Assembly: GCA_003513555.1 (NCBI GenBank)
Contig: DOPG01000243.1
Coordinates: forward strand, 1-37,477
Source of the DNA: Rhodopirellula sp.
Lineage (GTDB): Bacteria > Planctomycetota > Planctomycetia > Pirellulales > Pirellulaceae
DNA length: 37,477 bases
Direction of reading: 5' to 3'
The first letter of the stretch is position 1; each line of letters starts with the position of its first letter. The notes below the pieces were generated by a model, which saw nothing but the letters and a program-made list of their open reading frames with translations, did no database searches and was not told the DNA's origin. Positions 24,638-32,659 of this stretch are shown piece by piece. The position numbers and the translations under genes are program-made.

Positions 24638-25276
24638 ATGGCAGACCCTATGCGCATCGGAATCCTCGGAGGATCATTTGACCCCCCCCACATCGGACAC
24701 TTGTGGATCGCTGAGGCAGTTCGCGAAGTCCTGAAACTCGATGAAATTCGGTGGATACCTACTGCCATTTCTCCCCTGAAGCCCGATGGTCCGGTTGCTT
24801 CGAATGAACAAAGACGGCAGATGGTGGCCCTCGCAGTCTCGGGATGTTCTGAGTATCTCGTTGACGACCGCGAACTTAATCGGGGGGATGTTAGTTACAC
24901 AGTCGATACGTTGCAGGGCCTGAAAGCAGAATTTCCCGAGGCGGAGTTCTTTCTGATCATGGGTAGTGACTCACTAGCATCCCTACAACATTGGTATCAA
25001 CCAAAACGCCTGTTCGAATTGGCCACGCTGGTGGTCTTGCAGCGAGGTGCTGACGATGAAATCAATTTCAATCTGTTGTCAGGATTGGCAAGCGAAGCCC
25101 AAATACAACGAATTCGTGAAGCTCATGTGACCATGCCCTTGATTGAGCTTTCCAGCAGCGAAATTCGCGAGCGATTGCGGAATGGTCACAGTATTCGCTT
25201 CAGAACATCGAGATCTGTTGAGGCCTACATCAAAGCGGAGAAGCTTTATCTGGAACCATCGGAAAACGCTAGCTGA
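24638..25276 (+). CDS. nadD: Nicotinate-nucleotide adenylyltransferase
   Basis: Transfers AMP from ATP to nicotinate mononucleotide in NAD+ synthesis; cytoplasmic. The 212-residue protein has the nucleotidyltransferase motif GGSFDPPHIGHL (11-22), the substrate-loop region WIPTAISPLKPDG, the conserved DDRELNRGDVSYTVDTL, FFLIMGSDSLASLQHWYQP, and the second nucleotide motif ELSSSEIRERLRNG near the C-terminus (normally ISSTxIR). A second Met at residue 5 (24650) would leave the fold intact and is a possible start. It is divergent from priA and ends 12 bases before the convergent FMN reductase. Confidence 0.96.
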   Translation: MADPMRIGILGGSFDPPHIGHLWIAEAVREVLKLDEIRWIPTAISPLKPDGPVASNEQRRQMVALAVSGCSEYLVDDRELNRGDVSYTVDTLQGLKAEFPEAEFFLIMGSDSLASLQHWYQPKRLFELATLVVLQRGADDEINFNLLSGLASEAQIQRIREAHVTMPLIELSSSEIRERLRNGHSIRFRTSRSVEAYIKAEKLYLEPSENAS

Positions 25277-25288
25277 ACGTGAACGAAA

Positions 25289-25831
25289 TCATGATTCCAG
25301 ATTGAGATCAGTCTCTCTGAGACCGTTTACAAGACGCAGAGTGTCTTCTATCAGAAGGTCAACACGCTCCTCAATACTTTCATCAGCCAGTGCTTTCCCC
25401 TCAAAAGATTCACCGGTTGCGTAAATGAAGCGTGGAACGATGAGACAACGGAAGTCAAGCATCAAACTGTTAGCAAGTCCCATCGCTGACATGTAGCTAC
25501 CTTGGCCACCCGCGGCGAGCATCATGCCCACGATCTTTCCTGTCCATGCTCTGCCCGTGAGTTCCACGGCATTTTTTGCTGCTGAGTTGACGTCATAATT
25601 ATAGACGGGCGAAGCGAGCAGGATTGCATCAGCGTTTTCGACCAGTCCGCTGAGTTGCTGGACGTTACTGTCGCCATAGGCCGTTGCACCATCGCACAGG
25701 GGAAGCGGGGTCTCTGCCAAGTCAAACAGTGTGACATCCGTTTTGAGTTCTTGCAGTCTGCCAACACAGGCACGAGCCATGATGCGACTGCGACTGTCTG
25801 GGTGGAGGCTGGAGCTGATCACCAGAATCAT
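25289..25831 (-). CDS. NADPH-dependent FMN reductase family protein
   Basis: Flavodoxin-like oxidoreductase (NADPH-dependent FMN reductase family) that reduces flavins, quinones or chromate-type acceptors. From ATG 25831 it has 180 residues and opens directly with the first strand and phosphate loop, ILVISSSLHPDSRSRIMA. LLASPVYNYDVNSAAKNAVE is the typical FMN-contacting loop, and GKIVGMMLAAGGQGSYMSAM the next conserved segment. A start 15 codons upstream (25876) adds a nonconserved tail and is less likely. No partner gene indicates its electron acceptor. Confidence 0.88.
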   Translation of the reverse strand: MILVISSSLHPDSRSRIMARACVGRLQELKTDVTLFDLAETPLPLCDGATAYGDSNVQQLSGLVENADAILLASPVYNYDVNSAAKNAVELTGRAWTGKIVGMMLAAGGQGSYMSAMGLANSLMLDFRCLIVPRFIYATGESFEGKALADESIEERVDLLIEDTLRLVNGLRETDLNLES

Positions 25832-25964
25832 GACAGAAGTACCTTGCCCGTGGATTGAAAATGAATCGGCTGCCATGCTCGCAAAAGTCGATCAGATTGT
25901 CGACCAGATAATGGCCTCTTTTAAGCGACTTTTCGATTTGCGTAAAGGATCGCTGATCATGTCA

Positions 25965-26669
25965 TTACCAGACGCCCTGACTCGCTTCACCATCCATTCC
26001 AAGACGATTTTTCAGCATGCTGAACTGGCGAAACATCCTTTCGCTGCTGCTGTGCACATGCTCAGCTTCCGTGACAAACTGGATTTCATCGTCAGGATAA
26101 ACGTCATCCTTGATCAACGTCTGCTCAAAATCAGTCAGGGGATCCCCGTAGACGATCAGCAATTTGTGTTCATCCAATTGAACTTCCTGTCGCTTCGCCG
26201 GATTGATCACTGCGATACCGGTACACCCATCGTTGAGCAAAAGGTCCTCAAAATCCAAGAGAATGCTCTTTAGGACTGGAACATCAATATGCTCACGGTA
26301 CAGGTCCTCTTGATCGTTGCCTGCGTGGTGGCTCGTTTCAAGTACGACATCGACCGTCGTTCCAAGAGGTTCAATCAGATCCAGAAAAATGTTCATCAAT
26401 GCGTGACGCGTGGCTGAGGCCATGATGACTGGAGTTCGTGTTCCACTTACTTCATCGATGTATTCGTCCGAACGGTAGCCCTGCTTGGGGACGATTTGAA
26501 GATCGTAGGAGGGTCGAATTGCATCCGTGAGGTCAAAGACACCGTAGGAGTCAATTCCCATATGGGTCTGCAGTTCATCATCTGAGAGTGACTCAAAACT
26601 GCCGTTTGCATTGCCCTTGGTAGCGTCATTGGCCACGCCACTGCGGAGGATGCGTTTCAAAAAGCCCAT
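25965..26669 (-). CDS. Conserved-looking protein of unknown function (234 aa)
   Basis: No family recognised. The protein is acidic and soluble, without a signal peptide or membrane helix, and starts with a short basic segment (MGFLKRILRSG). The middle is a regular alpha/beta pattern: PVIMASATRHALMNIFLDLIEP, TTVDVVLETSHHAG, DVPVLKSILLDFEDLLLNDG, TGIAVINP, QEVQLDEHKLLIVYG, DDEIQFVTEAEHVHSSSERM. It has a His-His pair (about residues 113-114) and several Asp/His residues that could bind metal, but no motif is assigned. Coding use looks normal for this window and the frame is intact over its full length, so it is likely real. It lies alone, 133 bases before the FMN reductase start on the same strand. 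Confidence 0.72.
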   Translation of the reverse strand: MGFLKRILRSGVANDATKGNANGSFESLSDDELQTHMGIDSYGVFDLTDAIRPSYDLQIVPKQGYRSDEYIDEVSGTRTPVIMASATRHALMNIFLDLIEPLGTTVDVVLETSHHAGNDQEDLYREHIDVPVLKSILLDFEDLLLNDGCTGIAVINPAKRQEVQLDEHKLLIVYGDPLTDFEQTLIKDDVYPDDEIQFVTEAEHVHSSSERMFRQFSMLKNRLGMDGEASQGVW

Positions 26670-27107
26670 GATGAATTGCCGATTTAGCGTGAATGAGGAT
26701 ATTGATATCGAGGGACGAATGGATGGTCACGTTGCCGCTTACATCGAATCGCTTACACCCAACATTAGGTCACGTCCGCGTGCAGGTTTACCGAACCGTT
26801 GCTAGCTTCCCCGAAAGGTTTGCGAACCATATCCGCAAACAGTGCATAACCCCTTTAAGGGGCACTGTCCGCAAAATCCGCAGAATTCCAGAGCAGAGTT
26901 TTGTTATCGAGGGCCTGGAGAAGTCGCCATCTGGTTTGTTAGAAGATGCGCTGCCCGGGAGATTGCAAAGACACTCAACCGTGGTCTTCTTCTAGAGTTG
27001 TGGAAGTGGGCAGCTTTCTGGGTCACCGCATTCAAACGGTCCTCGGCAAACAGCAATGTTGTCAAGCAGGTCTGCCGTGATTCCGAATCTTGTTAGCAGA
27101 AACTGCA
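26670..27107. other. 438-base intergenic region between the Nudix and unknown protein genes
   Basis: Only short overlapping frames without domains are present, so no gene is called. It contains a hairpin at 26840-26867 flanked by copies of a TCCGCAAA-like word. The region would carry the 3' end of the Nudix transcript and the promoter of the unknown gene at 26669. Confidence 0.6.
26840..26867. other. Hairpin flanked by TCCGCAAA-like repeats
   Basis: Outer arms CAGTG/CACTG and inner arms CCCC/GGGG (loop TTTAA) are separated by a 5-base one-sided bulge. TCCGCAAA occurs just before and just after, with a third near copy (TCCGCAGA) following. It may end the Nudix transcript or be a protein site; no strong T-tract exists on the minus strand. 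Confidence 0.4.
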
Positions 27108-27569
27108 TTAACCGGAGCGGGGCGAGGCTCCATGCTGGCCGAAATGCCGAGCCACCGATTCAAGCAGGGGATCGATGGTCTCAGTTTGGATGCGATGAGG
27201 TGGCTGCCAAGGAAGCCAGTGCGCGGAGGGATGTTCTGTGAGAGTCAACTCAGGTTTTGCGCTCAGAAAACCTAGAAAATAACGGACTTGTTTTTCAAAA
27301 ACTTGGTTGACCATTTTTGGGTATTGAACTTGGTAGAACAGGTCAAATTCAAATTCTGGGTCGATCTTGATCGCATTGGCAGCAATTCCAGTTTCTTCCT
27401 CAGTTTCCCTGAGGGCAGTTTCCAAAAACGATTCTCCGGCATCACAGTGACCTTTCGGCAGGTCCCAGCGGGTGGGGTGACGCATGAGCAGGAATTCGAC
27501 CGAATCTGGTGATCCAGTCATCAATAAAATGCCCGCAGCGGTAACTCTTTTTCCGGAAGAGATTTTCAT
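27108..27569 (-). CDS. Nudix hydrolase (diadenosine-polyphosphate hydrolase-like)
   Basis: 153 residues with a complete Nudix box: Gly40, Glu46, then RETEEETGI (54-62), matching GX5EX7REUXEEXGU apart from Thr in the U position after RE. The upstream RHPTRWDLPKGHCDAGES is typical of bis(5'-nucleosyl)-tetraphosphatase-like members of the superfamily, which clear alarmone-like dinucleotides or other nucleoside diphosphate derivatives using Mg2+. The C-terminal 50 residues (LTEHPSAHWLPWQPPHRIQT) contain the usual substrate-side strands. Cytoplasmic. It is divergent from the corrinoid adenosyltransferase gene by 94 bases. The substrate is not certain. Confidence 0.93.
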   Translation of the reverse strand: MKISSGKRVTAAGILLMTGSPDSVEFLLMRHPTRWDLPKGHCDAGESFLETALRETEEETGIAANAIKIDPEFEFDLFYQVQYPKMVNQVFEKQVRYFLGFLSAKPELTLTEHPSAHWLPWQPPHRIQTETIDPLLESVARHFGQHGASPRSG

Positions 27570-27663
27570 GCCTTGTCGTTTGTCAGGAGTTCCCTACAAC
27601 AGACTATCTTAAAGGATCTTCGGCCACAGTAAGCTGAGGTCTGTTTCTCCTGATGAGTCATCT

Positions 27664-28233
27664 ATGAAGATTTATACACGAACTGGCGATACTGGCAGTA
27701 CTGGTCTATTTGGTGGGCCAAGAGTAGCCAAAGATGATGATCGAATCGAAGCATATGGTACGGTTGATGAGTTGAATGCGGCGATCGGTACCGCTAGATC
27801 GGCCAAACTGGGGGAGGTGGTCGATTCACAACTGGAGATTATCCAGCATGCTTTGTTCGCGATTGGGGCCGAGTTAGCAACCCCCGAGCCTGATGATCAC
27901 AGTATGCGGATCATTTCGAACGCTCACATTACGCAATTGGAGCAGTGGATTGATGATCATGAGGGCAGTTTGACGCCCCTCCAGCAGTTTATTTTGCCTG
28001 CTGGCGACGCCGGTGCTACCCATTTGCACCTCGCCAGAGCCATCTGCCGCCGTGCGGAACGACGGGTCGTCACCCTGGTTCGTAGGCACGAAACGAGTGT
28101 TTCCGAGGAGTTGATCATTTATTTGAATCGTCTCAGTGACTTACTTTTCGTGCTCACGCGCTCTGTGAATAAGATGCGGGGTGTTGAAGACGTCGAATGG
28201 GTGAAGCCTGATATTGTGTCTCAGGGTTCCTAG
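27664..28233 (+). CDS. pduO: PduO-type cob(I)alamin/corrinoid adenosyltransferase
   Basis: ATP:cob(I)alamin adenosyltransferase that makes the coenzyme form adenosylcobalamin; trimeric, cytoplasmic. The 189 residues start with the ATP-binding signature KIYTRTGDTGSTGLFGGPRVAKDDDRIEAYGTVDELNAAIG (described here in two pieces: TRTGDTGSTGLFGG, then RIEAYGTVDELNAAIG). FILPAGDAGATHLHLARAICRRAERR and YLNRLSDLLFVLTRSVN complete the family pattern. No cobalamin riboswitch was recognised in the 94-base upstream spacer, and no cobalamin-dependent enzyme is encoded nearby, so the enzyme probably serves a methylmalonyl-CoA mutase or similar elsewhere. glnB follows after 211 bases, probably as a separate unit. 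Confidence 0.96.
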   Translation: MKIYTRTGDTGSTGLFGGPRVAKDDDRIEAYGTVDELNAAIGTARSAKLGEVVDSQLEIIQHALFAIGAELATPEPDDHSMRIISNAHITQLEQWIDDHEGSLTPLQQFILPAGDAGATHLHLARAICRRAERRVVTLVRRHETSVSEELIIYLNRLSDLLFVLTRSVNKMRGVEDVEWVKPDIVSQGS

Positions 28234-28364
28234 GCGGCAAATTTGCTGAAATAGCAGTGTGAACTCCTGTTTTGGTGTTTGTGTCTGCTTTGCCATAAAA
28301 GATCGACGACATCTGTTTGAGCTTCCGTGCATTTATGGTTTAGAGACGACTGCTCCTGTTTTTG

Positions 28365-28398
28365 CCCGTCTGGTTGGATGGCCAGACGGGTGTACAAT
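28365..28398 (+). promoter_or_regulatory. Dyad plus -10 element upstream of glnB
   Basis: A perfect 9-base inverted repeat (CCCGTCTGG / CCAGACGGG, 28365-28390, 8-base centre) ends two bases before TACAAT (28393-28398, five matches to TATAAT). At normal spacing the -35 position would be at about 28370-28375, inside the dyad and without a good match to TTGACA. This fits a promoter needing an activator or blocked by a repressor. The glnB start is 46 bases further. A transcribed hairpin is the other reading. Confidence 0.45.
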
Positions 28399-28433
28399 GA
28401 GTGCGTGGAGAAGAAGTAACCTTTGCCCGTTGT

Positions 28434-28438
28434 GAGGT
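28434..28438 (+). promoter_or_regulatory. Ribosome binding site deciding the GTG start of glnB
   Basis: GAGGT lies six bases before GTG 28445, good Shine-Dalgarno spacing. This supports the GTG start, which also aligns with the universal N-terminus of PII proteins. Confidence 0.6.
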
Positions 28439-28444
28439 AAAATC

Positions 28445-28783
28445 GTGAAAAAAGTCGAAGCCATTGTTCGTCACTTCAAATTGGAAGACGTGAAAAATGC
28501 CCTCACGGATCAGGGTATTCATGGGATGACGGTGAGCGAAGTCAGGGGCTTCGGTCGCCAGAAAGGTCACACGGAAATTTACCGGGGGACCGAATACGCC
28601 ATTGATTTTGTTCCGAAGGTCAAGATCGAGGTGATTTGTACGGACGACAATTTGCAGATGGTCGTAGATACTGTCCTGCAAACTGCTCAAACCGGCCAAA
28701 TTGGTGATGGCAAAATCTTCGTTACCGACTTACAGGATTCGATTCGAATTCGTACCGGAGAACGCGGCGAAGACGCTCTTTGA
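28445..28783 (+). CDS. glnB: Nitrogen regulatory protein P-II
   Basis: Trimeric PII signal protein that senses 2-oxoglutarate and ATP/ADP and controls glutamine synthetase adenylylation, NtrB or ammonium transport. All 112 residues match the family: KKVEAIVRHFKLEDVKNAL, VSEVRGFGRQKGHTEIYRGTEY with the uridylylated Tyr at position 51 of the T-loop, FVPKVKIEVICTD, and the ATP-binding B/C-loop region TGQIGDGKIFVTDLQDSIRIRTGERGEDAL (in two pieces: GQIGDGKIFV and IRIRTGERGEDAL). Translation starts at GTG with a good upstream ribosome binding site. glnD follows on the same strand after 212 bases. No amtB or glnA is in the window, so GlnB and GlnK cannot be told apart by context; adjacency to glnD favours GlnB. 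Confidence 0.97.
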   Translation: MKKVEAIVRHFKLEDVKNALTDQGIHGMTVSEVRGFGRQKGHTEIYRGTEYAIDFVPKVKIEVICTDDNLQMVVDTVLQTAQTGQIGDGKIFVTDLQDSIRIRTGERGEDAL

Positions 28784-28792
28784 TTCAAAGAG
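28776..28792 (+). other. Perfect hairpin spanning the glnB stop codon
   Basis: Arms CTCTTTG and CAAAGAG with a 3-base loop; the TGA stop (28781-28783) lies at the junction of the left arm and the loop. No T-tract follows. It could protect the glnB 3' end or lower read-through into glnD. Confidence 0.4.
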
Positions 28793-28995
28793 GGGCTTCG
28801 CGGCCTGAGACTACTGGATGCGGCACTCGGGTCATGGCTTGATGGTCCGTATGTCGTGAGGTTCGTCGCGCCTCGATGGCATGTTTGCACTTACGGGTAA
28901 CGTTTGCCCCCACGAATTGTCCGTAATATGGAGGCGAAAAATGTCCGATTCAGGGCGAGAAATTTCGACGCTTCGCACGCTCTGAGTATCTTCCC

Positions 28996-31611
28996 ATGTC
29001 GATGAGACCGATCGTCTTACGCTGTCGAGCGGCACTCGAGGAGGGCCGACAAAAAGCCTTCGAGCAACATCGCTCGGGCACTCCAGGGATGCAGGTTTCA
29101 ACACTGCTAGCTGATCTCTACGACGATGTTGTGCTTGATATTTGGCATGAAGCAATTCGTGAGCATGCAACTGATGAACGTCTCACAGGGCTTTCGTTGA
29201 TCGCTCATGGTGGATTTGGGAGACGAGATTTGGCTCCTTACAGCGATGCCGATCTGATGCTTCTGACCACGCCAAAAGCTGAAAGCCTGGCCATCAAGAT
29301 TGCGGGCAATCTGCAAAAAGATATTGGGGATTCGGGAATTGATCCGGGGTTTTCATTTCGCACTTCGAATGAAGCTTGCCGAATGTCCTGGGAGGATCCA
29401 GTTATTTATTCCTCGCTTTCCGAGTCACGTTTGCTCGCTGGTAGTTTGCGTTTGTATAGCAAGTACTTTTATGCGTTCCGACATGGTGCGATGCGACGCA
29501 GTTCAGAGATTGTCAAAAAAGTGGTTGCTGCGCGTCGCGAAGAACGAGGCAAGTGGGGAGACACGGCTTATCTCTTGCGACCGAATGTCAAACGATCTCG
29601 TGGAGGCTTGCGTGATATTCAGCTCATCCGCTGGATTGGCTTTGCACGTTATGGTGAGACTGATTTGGAAAGGCTCGTCAAACTGGGAGCCCTGCCCGAA
29701 GAAGATTATCGGTATTTAAGGAAAGCTTACGCATTCATGCTGCGACTTCGCCATGAGTTGCATTTCCGTGAAGGGAAGACTCTCGATGTGCTTGATCGAG
29801 GCACTCAGTTGGAGATTGCCGACGAGTGGGGGTATGAGGGCAGTGAAGGGATTTTGCCCGTCGAGCAATTCATGCAGGATTATTTCGATAACACACGTAA
29901 TGTGCGATACGCCGCTGCTTACTTTGTCGATGACGCGCAGAGCCGACCACTGATCCATCGTGCCGTTGAATCGGTGTTGTCGAAGGAGGTCGCTGAGCAC
30001 ATCCGCATGGGACCAACTCATATTTGGGTACCAAAGGATGACCTTGAGCAATTCGCTGCCAGTCTTCCAGATATTCTGCGTTTGATGAGTCTCGCTAATC
30101 GACATTGTCGGCGAATAACTCACCAAACTTGGCAGGCGATCAGGCAGGCAATGCAGGATCGTGTCTCACGGCCACCTGGTCCAAAAACGATTGATGCTTT
30201 TCTTTCCCTGCTCAGTCGCCCCGGACGCCTTGCACCGCTTCTTCGGCGGTTGCATGAGTTGAGAGTCATCGAGCAACTGATCCCCGAATTTAAACACATG
30301 CGGGGACTACTTCAGTTCAATGCCTATCATAAGTACACCGTAGATGCCCACAGTTTTCGGGCAGTAGAAGCTGCTACCGAGTTGCAGAATGCAGAGGGTG
30401 GTATGGGGCGGCGGTACCGCCGACTTGCCGATAAACGTTTACTGCACTTGGCACTACTGATTCACGATATTGGAAAAGGTTATGAAGAAGACCATTCCAT
30501 CGTCGGAGCAAGGATTGCAAAAGAAACAGCTAAGCGGTTAAACCTCGATGCTGTGACGGCTGAAACGTTGGAGTGGTTAGTGTTGAAGCACTTGGCCGTC
30601 AATGTAGTGGCCTTTCGGCACGATCTCAGTGATCCGCAAATCGTGTTGGCGTTTGCGGCGGAAGTGGGATCGATTCGCCGCTTGGAGTTATTGGTTGTCC
30701 ATACCTATGCTGATCTCGTGGCTGTAGGACCGGGCGTGGCGACTGACTGGAAGGTCAATCTGATCGAAGATCTGTACAAGCGTACGCGTCGATACTTTGA
30801 CTCGGGAAGCCTTCCGGGTAGTCCTGATGACCCCGAAATTGAACTGAAACGCGCTGAAGTGCGCGATCAGTTGCAACAACTGAAATCCTACGAGCAGTGT
30901 GTCGAACTACTCGATCGGATGCCATTATCATTGCTTAGTCGCGCAGATTCTGATCACCTTGTGAAGCAGATAGAACTGGTCGTTTGCAATCTTGGGGATG
31001 GAGCCTTGTGCACAAGCAGTTATGACGAGCGATTCCATGCAACGCGTTACACGGTTATTCGACGTGAGGATGAACATTCCATTGGAACATTCGCGCGCGC
31101 GACAGGCGTGCTTAGTACCAGTGGTTTGACGATTTTGCGCGCCCAGATCGAAATGGTGGGCGATCTGGCATGGGACAATTATTGGGTCACGGACCTGGAG
31201 GGCCACGACGGGCAGCCAACCGAGCCACGAAATGAAACCATTTGCGCACGCGTGTGTCACCTCTTGGATTCACCGGAAGAGCCACTTCCCGCTCACAGAC
31301 GGAAGTGGGATTCCCAGAACCCTCGAGAGGGAGAGAGTGTAAACGTCCTTCCCACCAAAGTCGTATTTGATAATGAGACGGTTGAGCGATACACAATTCT
31401 TTCGTTCTTCGCGTATGACGAGGTGGGGCTGTTATATCGAATTGCAGCTACGCTGGCGAAAATGAACGTTGTGCTCCATTTTGCCAAGATCGATACACAC
31501 CTCGATCAGGTAGCTGATGTGTTTTATGTGTCAGAGCCGGATGGCTCGAAGTTTACTAACTCCGAAAGACGCGCAGAGATCAGAAGTGGACTACTGAGTA
31601 TCTGTTCCTAG
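28996..31611 (+). CDS. glnD: Bifunctional uridylyltransferase/uridylyl-removing enzyme
   Basis: Primary glutamine sensor: uridylylates PII when glutamine is low and removes UMP when it is high. The 871-residue length and domain order match the family. The nucleotidyltransferase motif GGFGRRDLAPYSDADLMLL is at 72-90 with both catalytic Asp residues. RPNVKRSRGGLRDIQLIRW follows (GlnD-specific linker). The HD hydrolase domain has LLHLALLIHDIGKGYEEDHS (His490-Asp491). Two C-terminal ACT domains begin near 685 (YTVIRREDEHSIGTFARATG) and 799 (YTILSFFAYDEVGLLYRIAA) and bind glutamine. ATG 28996 is the natural start. Its substrate, GlnB with Tyr51, is encoded just upstream. Transcription may be shared, though the 212-base gap and the hairpin at the glnB stop suggest some independence. 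Confidence 0.96.
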   Translation: MSMRPIVLRCRAALEEGRQKAFEQHRSGTPGMQVSTLLADLYDDVVLDIWHEAIREHATDERLTGLSLIAHGGFGRRDLAPYSDADLMLLTTPKAESLAIKIAGNLQKDIGDSGIDPGFSFRTSNEACRMSWEDPVIYSSLSESRLLAGSLRLYSKYFYAFRHGAMRRSSEIVKKVVAARREERGKWGDTAYLLRPNVKRSRGGLRDIQLIRWIGFARYGETDLERLVKLGALPEEDYRYLRKAYAFMLRLRHELHFREGKTLDVLDRGTQLEIADEWGYEGSEGILPVEQFMQDYFDNTRNVRYAAAYFVDDAQSRPLIHRAVESVLSKEVAEHIRMGPTHIWVPKDDLEQFAASLPDILRLMSLANRHCRRITHQTWQAIRQAMQDRVSRPPGPKTIDAFLSLLSRPGRLAPLLRRLHELRVIEQLIPEFKHMRGLLQFNAYHKYTVDAHSFRAVEAATELQNAEGGMGRRYRRLADKRLLHLALLIHDIGKGYEEDHSIVGARIAKETAKRLNLDAVTAETLEWLVLKHLAVNVVAFRHDLSDPQIVLAFAAEVGSIRRLELLVVHTYADLVAVGPGVATDWKVNLIEDLYKRTRRYFDSGSLPGSPDDPEIELKRAEVRDQLQQLKSYEQCVELLDRMPLSLLSRADSDHLVKQIELVVCNLGDGALCTSSYDERFHATRYTVIRREDEHSIGTFARATGVLSTSGLTILRAQIEMVGDLAWDNYWVTDLEGHDGQPTEPRNETICARVCHLLDSPEEPLPAHRRKWDSQNPREGESVNVLPTKVVFDNETVERYTILSFFAYDEVGLLYRIAATLAKMNVVLHFAKIDTHLDQVADVFYVSEPDGSKFTNSERRAEIRSGLLSICS

Positions 31612-31638
31612 GCGACTTGAGTTATTGAAACAGGGACC

Positions 31639-31679
31639 TTCACCCACGGGAACTAAGGGTTAGGTAAAGCGTGAGTGAA
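31639..31679 (+). terminator. Hairpin after glnD (weak terminator candidate)
   Basis: Ten-base arms TTCACCCACG / CGTGAGTGAA pair with one C-A mismatch around a 21-base loop, 27 bases after the glnD stop. It lacks an immediate T-tract; the nearest T-run is about 60 bases on. Confidence 0.3.
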
Positions 31680-31766
31680 ATGCCGCGTAGGTTGAGTTGG
31701 TGATTCACAGGGATCAGTCGTCCGGCTACTTGTCGGTTTACATTTTTTTCTCAGGGTTTTCCTTGT

Positions 31767-31800
31767 AACCACTTGATGGCGCGGTAACCCTTCAGTGGTT
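31767..31800. other. Inverted repeat upstream of the small exported protein gene
   Basis: Seven-base perfect arms AACCACT / AGTGGTT with a 20-base centre, following a T-rich stretch. Could be an operator or hairpin; unknown. Confidence 0.25.
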
Positions 31801-31986
31801 CAATTTCGTGTTTGATGCTCTCGCGGCAATTCCAGAACCTAGTGTTGCGTTGCGAGAAAACGCTGCCAAGCAATCACAAAAATCGGCGGTATGACCTAAG
31901 GCTAAACGCCACGGTGAGGTCGGGGATGACAGAACATTCTGCAACCCTTGAAATTTTACGTTTCTCCAGACAAGGATTGTCTTTCT

Positions 31987-32562
31987 ATGCGTATTCAAGC
32001 TCTCGCGCTATTGATTCTGGCAACTTTGGCCTCAACGGTCACGGCCACTGATCAGATTGAACGCCTTCTGGCTGATCTCAGTTTTGGGGATGAAATGGGG
32101 GCGGATGCGGGGACTTCAGTGGCGGAGGCTGATAAGTCAAATCTACAGTCAGATGTACCATTTGAACTGGAAAAGGTTCCGGCAAAGAAAGCATCTCCCG
32201 TGAGCAATTCTGCTGCTTTCCCCGATTTTCCTCGGTTTGTCGCAGCGCGGTCTGGCTCGCAACTGCCCCAGGAATCCGCGTCCAAGGCCGTTTTGGAGAA
32301 CCCGGTGCCGCACGCTGCTCTACAAGCGGACACCATCCTGTCGAAGGTGGCTGAAGCAAGTTCACCAGAGGTGGCTCGGGCTCAGTCAGTTGAGAACAAG
32401 GCAGTGGGTCACCGCAAACACAGTGCGGCTTGCGAGCCGCTCGCATACAAGACAGGAATCATTTGTCGTCCCCGAGTCTCGCCCTGTCTGCCGACTTCCA
32501 CCTTGCTACAGTACTTTCGGGGAAATCCTTGTTATGCAAACGTGTGGGACGGATATCGCTGA
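31987..32562 (+). CDS. Small exported protein of unknown function with Cys-containing C-terminus
   Basis: ATG 31987 gives 191 residues with a clear signal peptide (RIQALALLILATLASTVTA, cleavage near TVTA-T). A TTG 13 codons upstream would hide this and is rejected. Residues 25-145 are low-complexity, rich in Ser, Ala, Glu and Lys, and probably disordered. The C-terminal 45 residues are different: four Cys residues (AACEPL, GIICRPRVSPCLP, GNPCYANVWDGYR) and aromatic residues suggest a small folded, possibly disulfide-bonded module. No family recognised. Single gene between glnD and a hairpin-rich region. Confidence 0.7.
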   Translation: MRIQALALLILATLASTVTATDQIERLLADLSFGDEMGADAGTSVAEADKSNLQSDVPFELEKVPAKKASPVSNSAAFPDFPRFVAARSGSQLPQESASKAVLENPVPHAALQADTILSKVAEASSPEVARAQSVENKAVGHRKHSAACEPLAYKTGIICRPRVSPCLPTSTLLQYFRGNPCYANVWDGYR

Positions 32563-32659
32563 GATGGCGGTTCTCACCACGCTCGCCTGCACGATGGGTG
32601 TGGGTGCTTCCCAGCAAAGAATTCCGTTTACGAAAGCTGTGACAACCGAAAACGCAAAT

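Larger units (their letters stand above)
31612..31986 (+). other. 375-base gap between glnD and the small exported protein gene
   Basis: No gene is supported. It contains a long imperfect hairpin just after glnD (31639-31679), a run of seven T residues near 31743-31749, and a second hairpin at 31767-31800, so transcription from glnD probably ends here. The promoter of the following gene must lie in the remaining 180 bases; I see no strong -35/-10 pair. Confidence 0.6.

Noticed and set aside
25731..26273. 180-codon plus-strand frame across the FMN reductase start and the unknown gene
   Set aside because: It overlaps two minus-strand coding regions and shows no motif or plausible start.
27570..27663. 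Possible cobalamin riboswitch before the corrinoid adenosyltransferase
   Set aside because: The spacer is only 94 bases and I see no B12-box-like sequence or extended stem.
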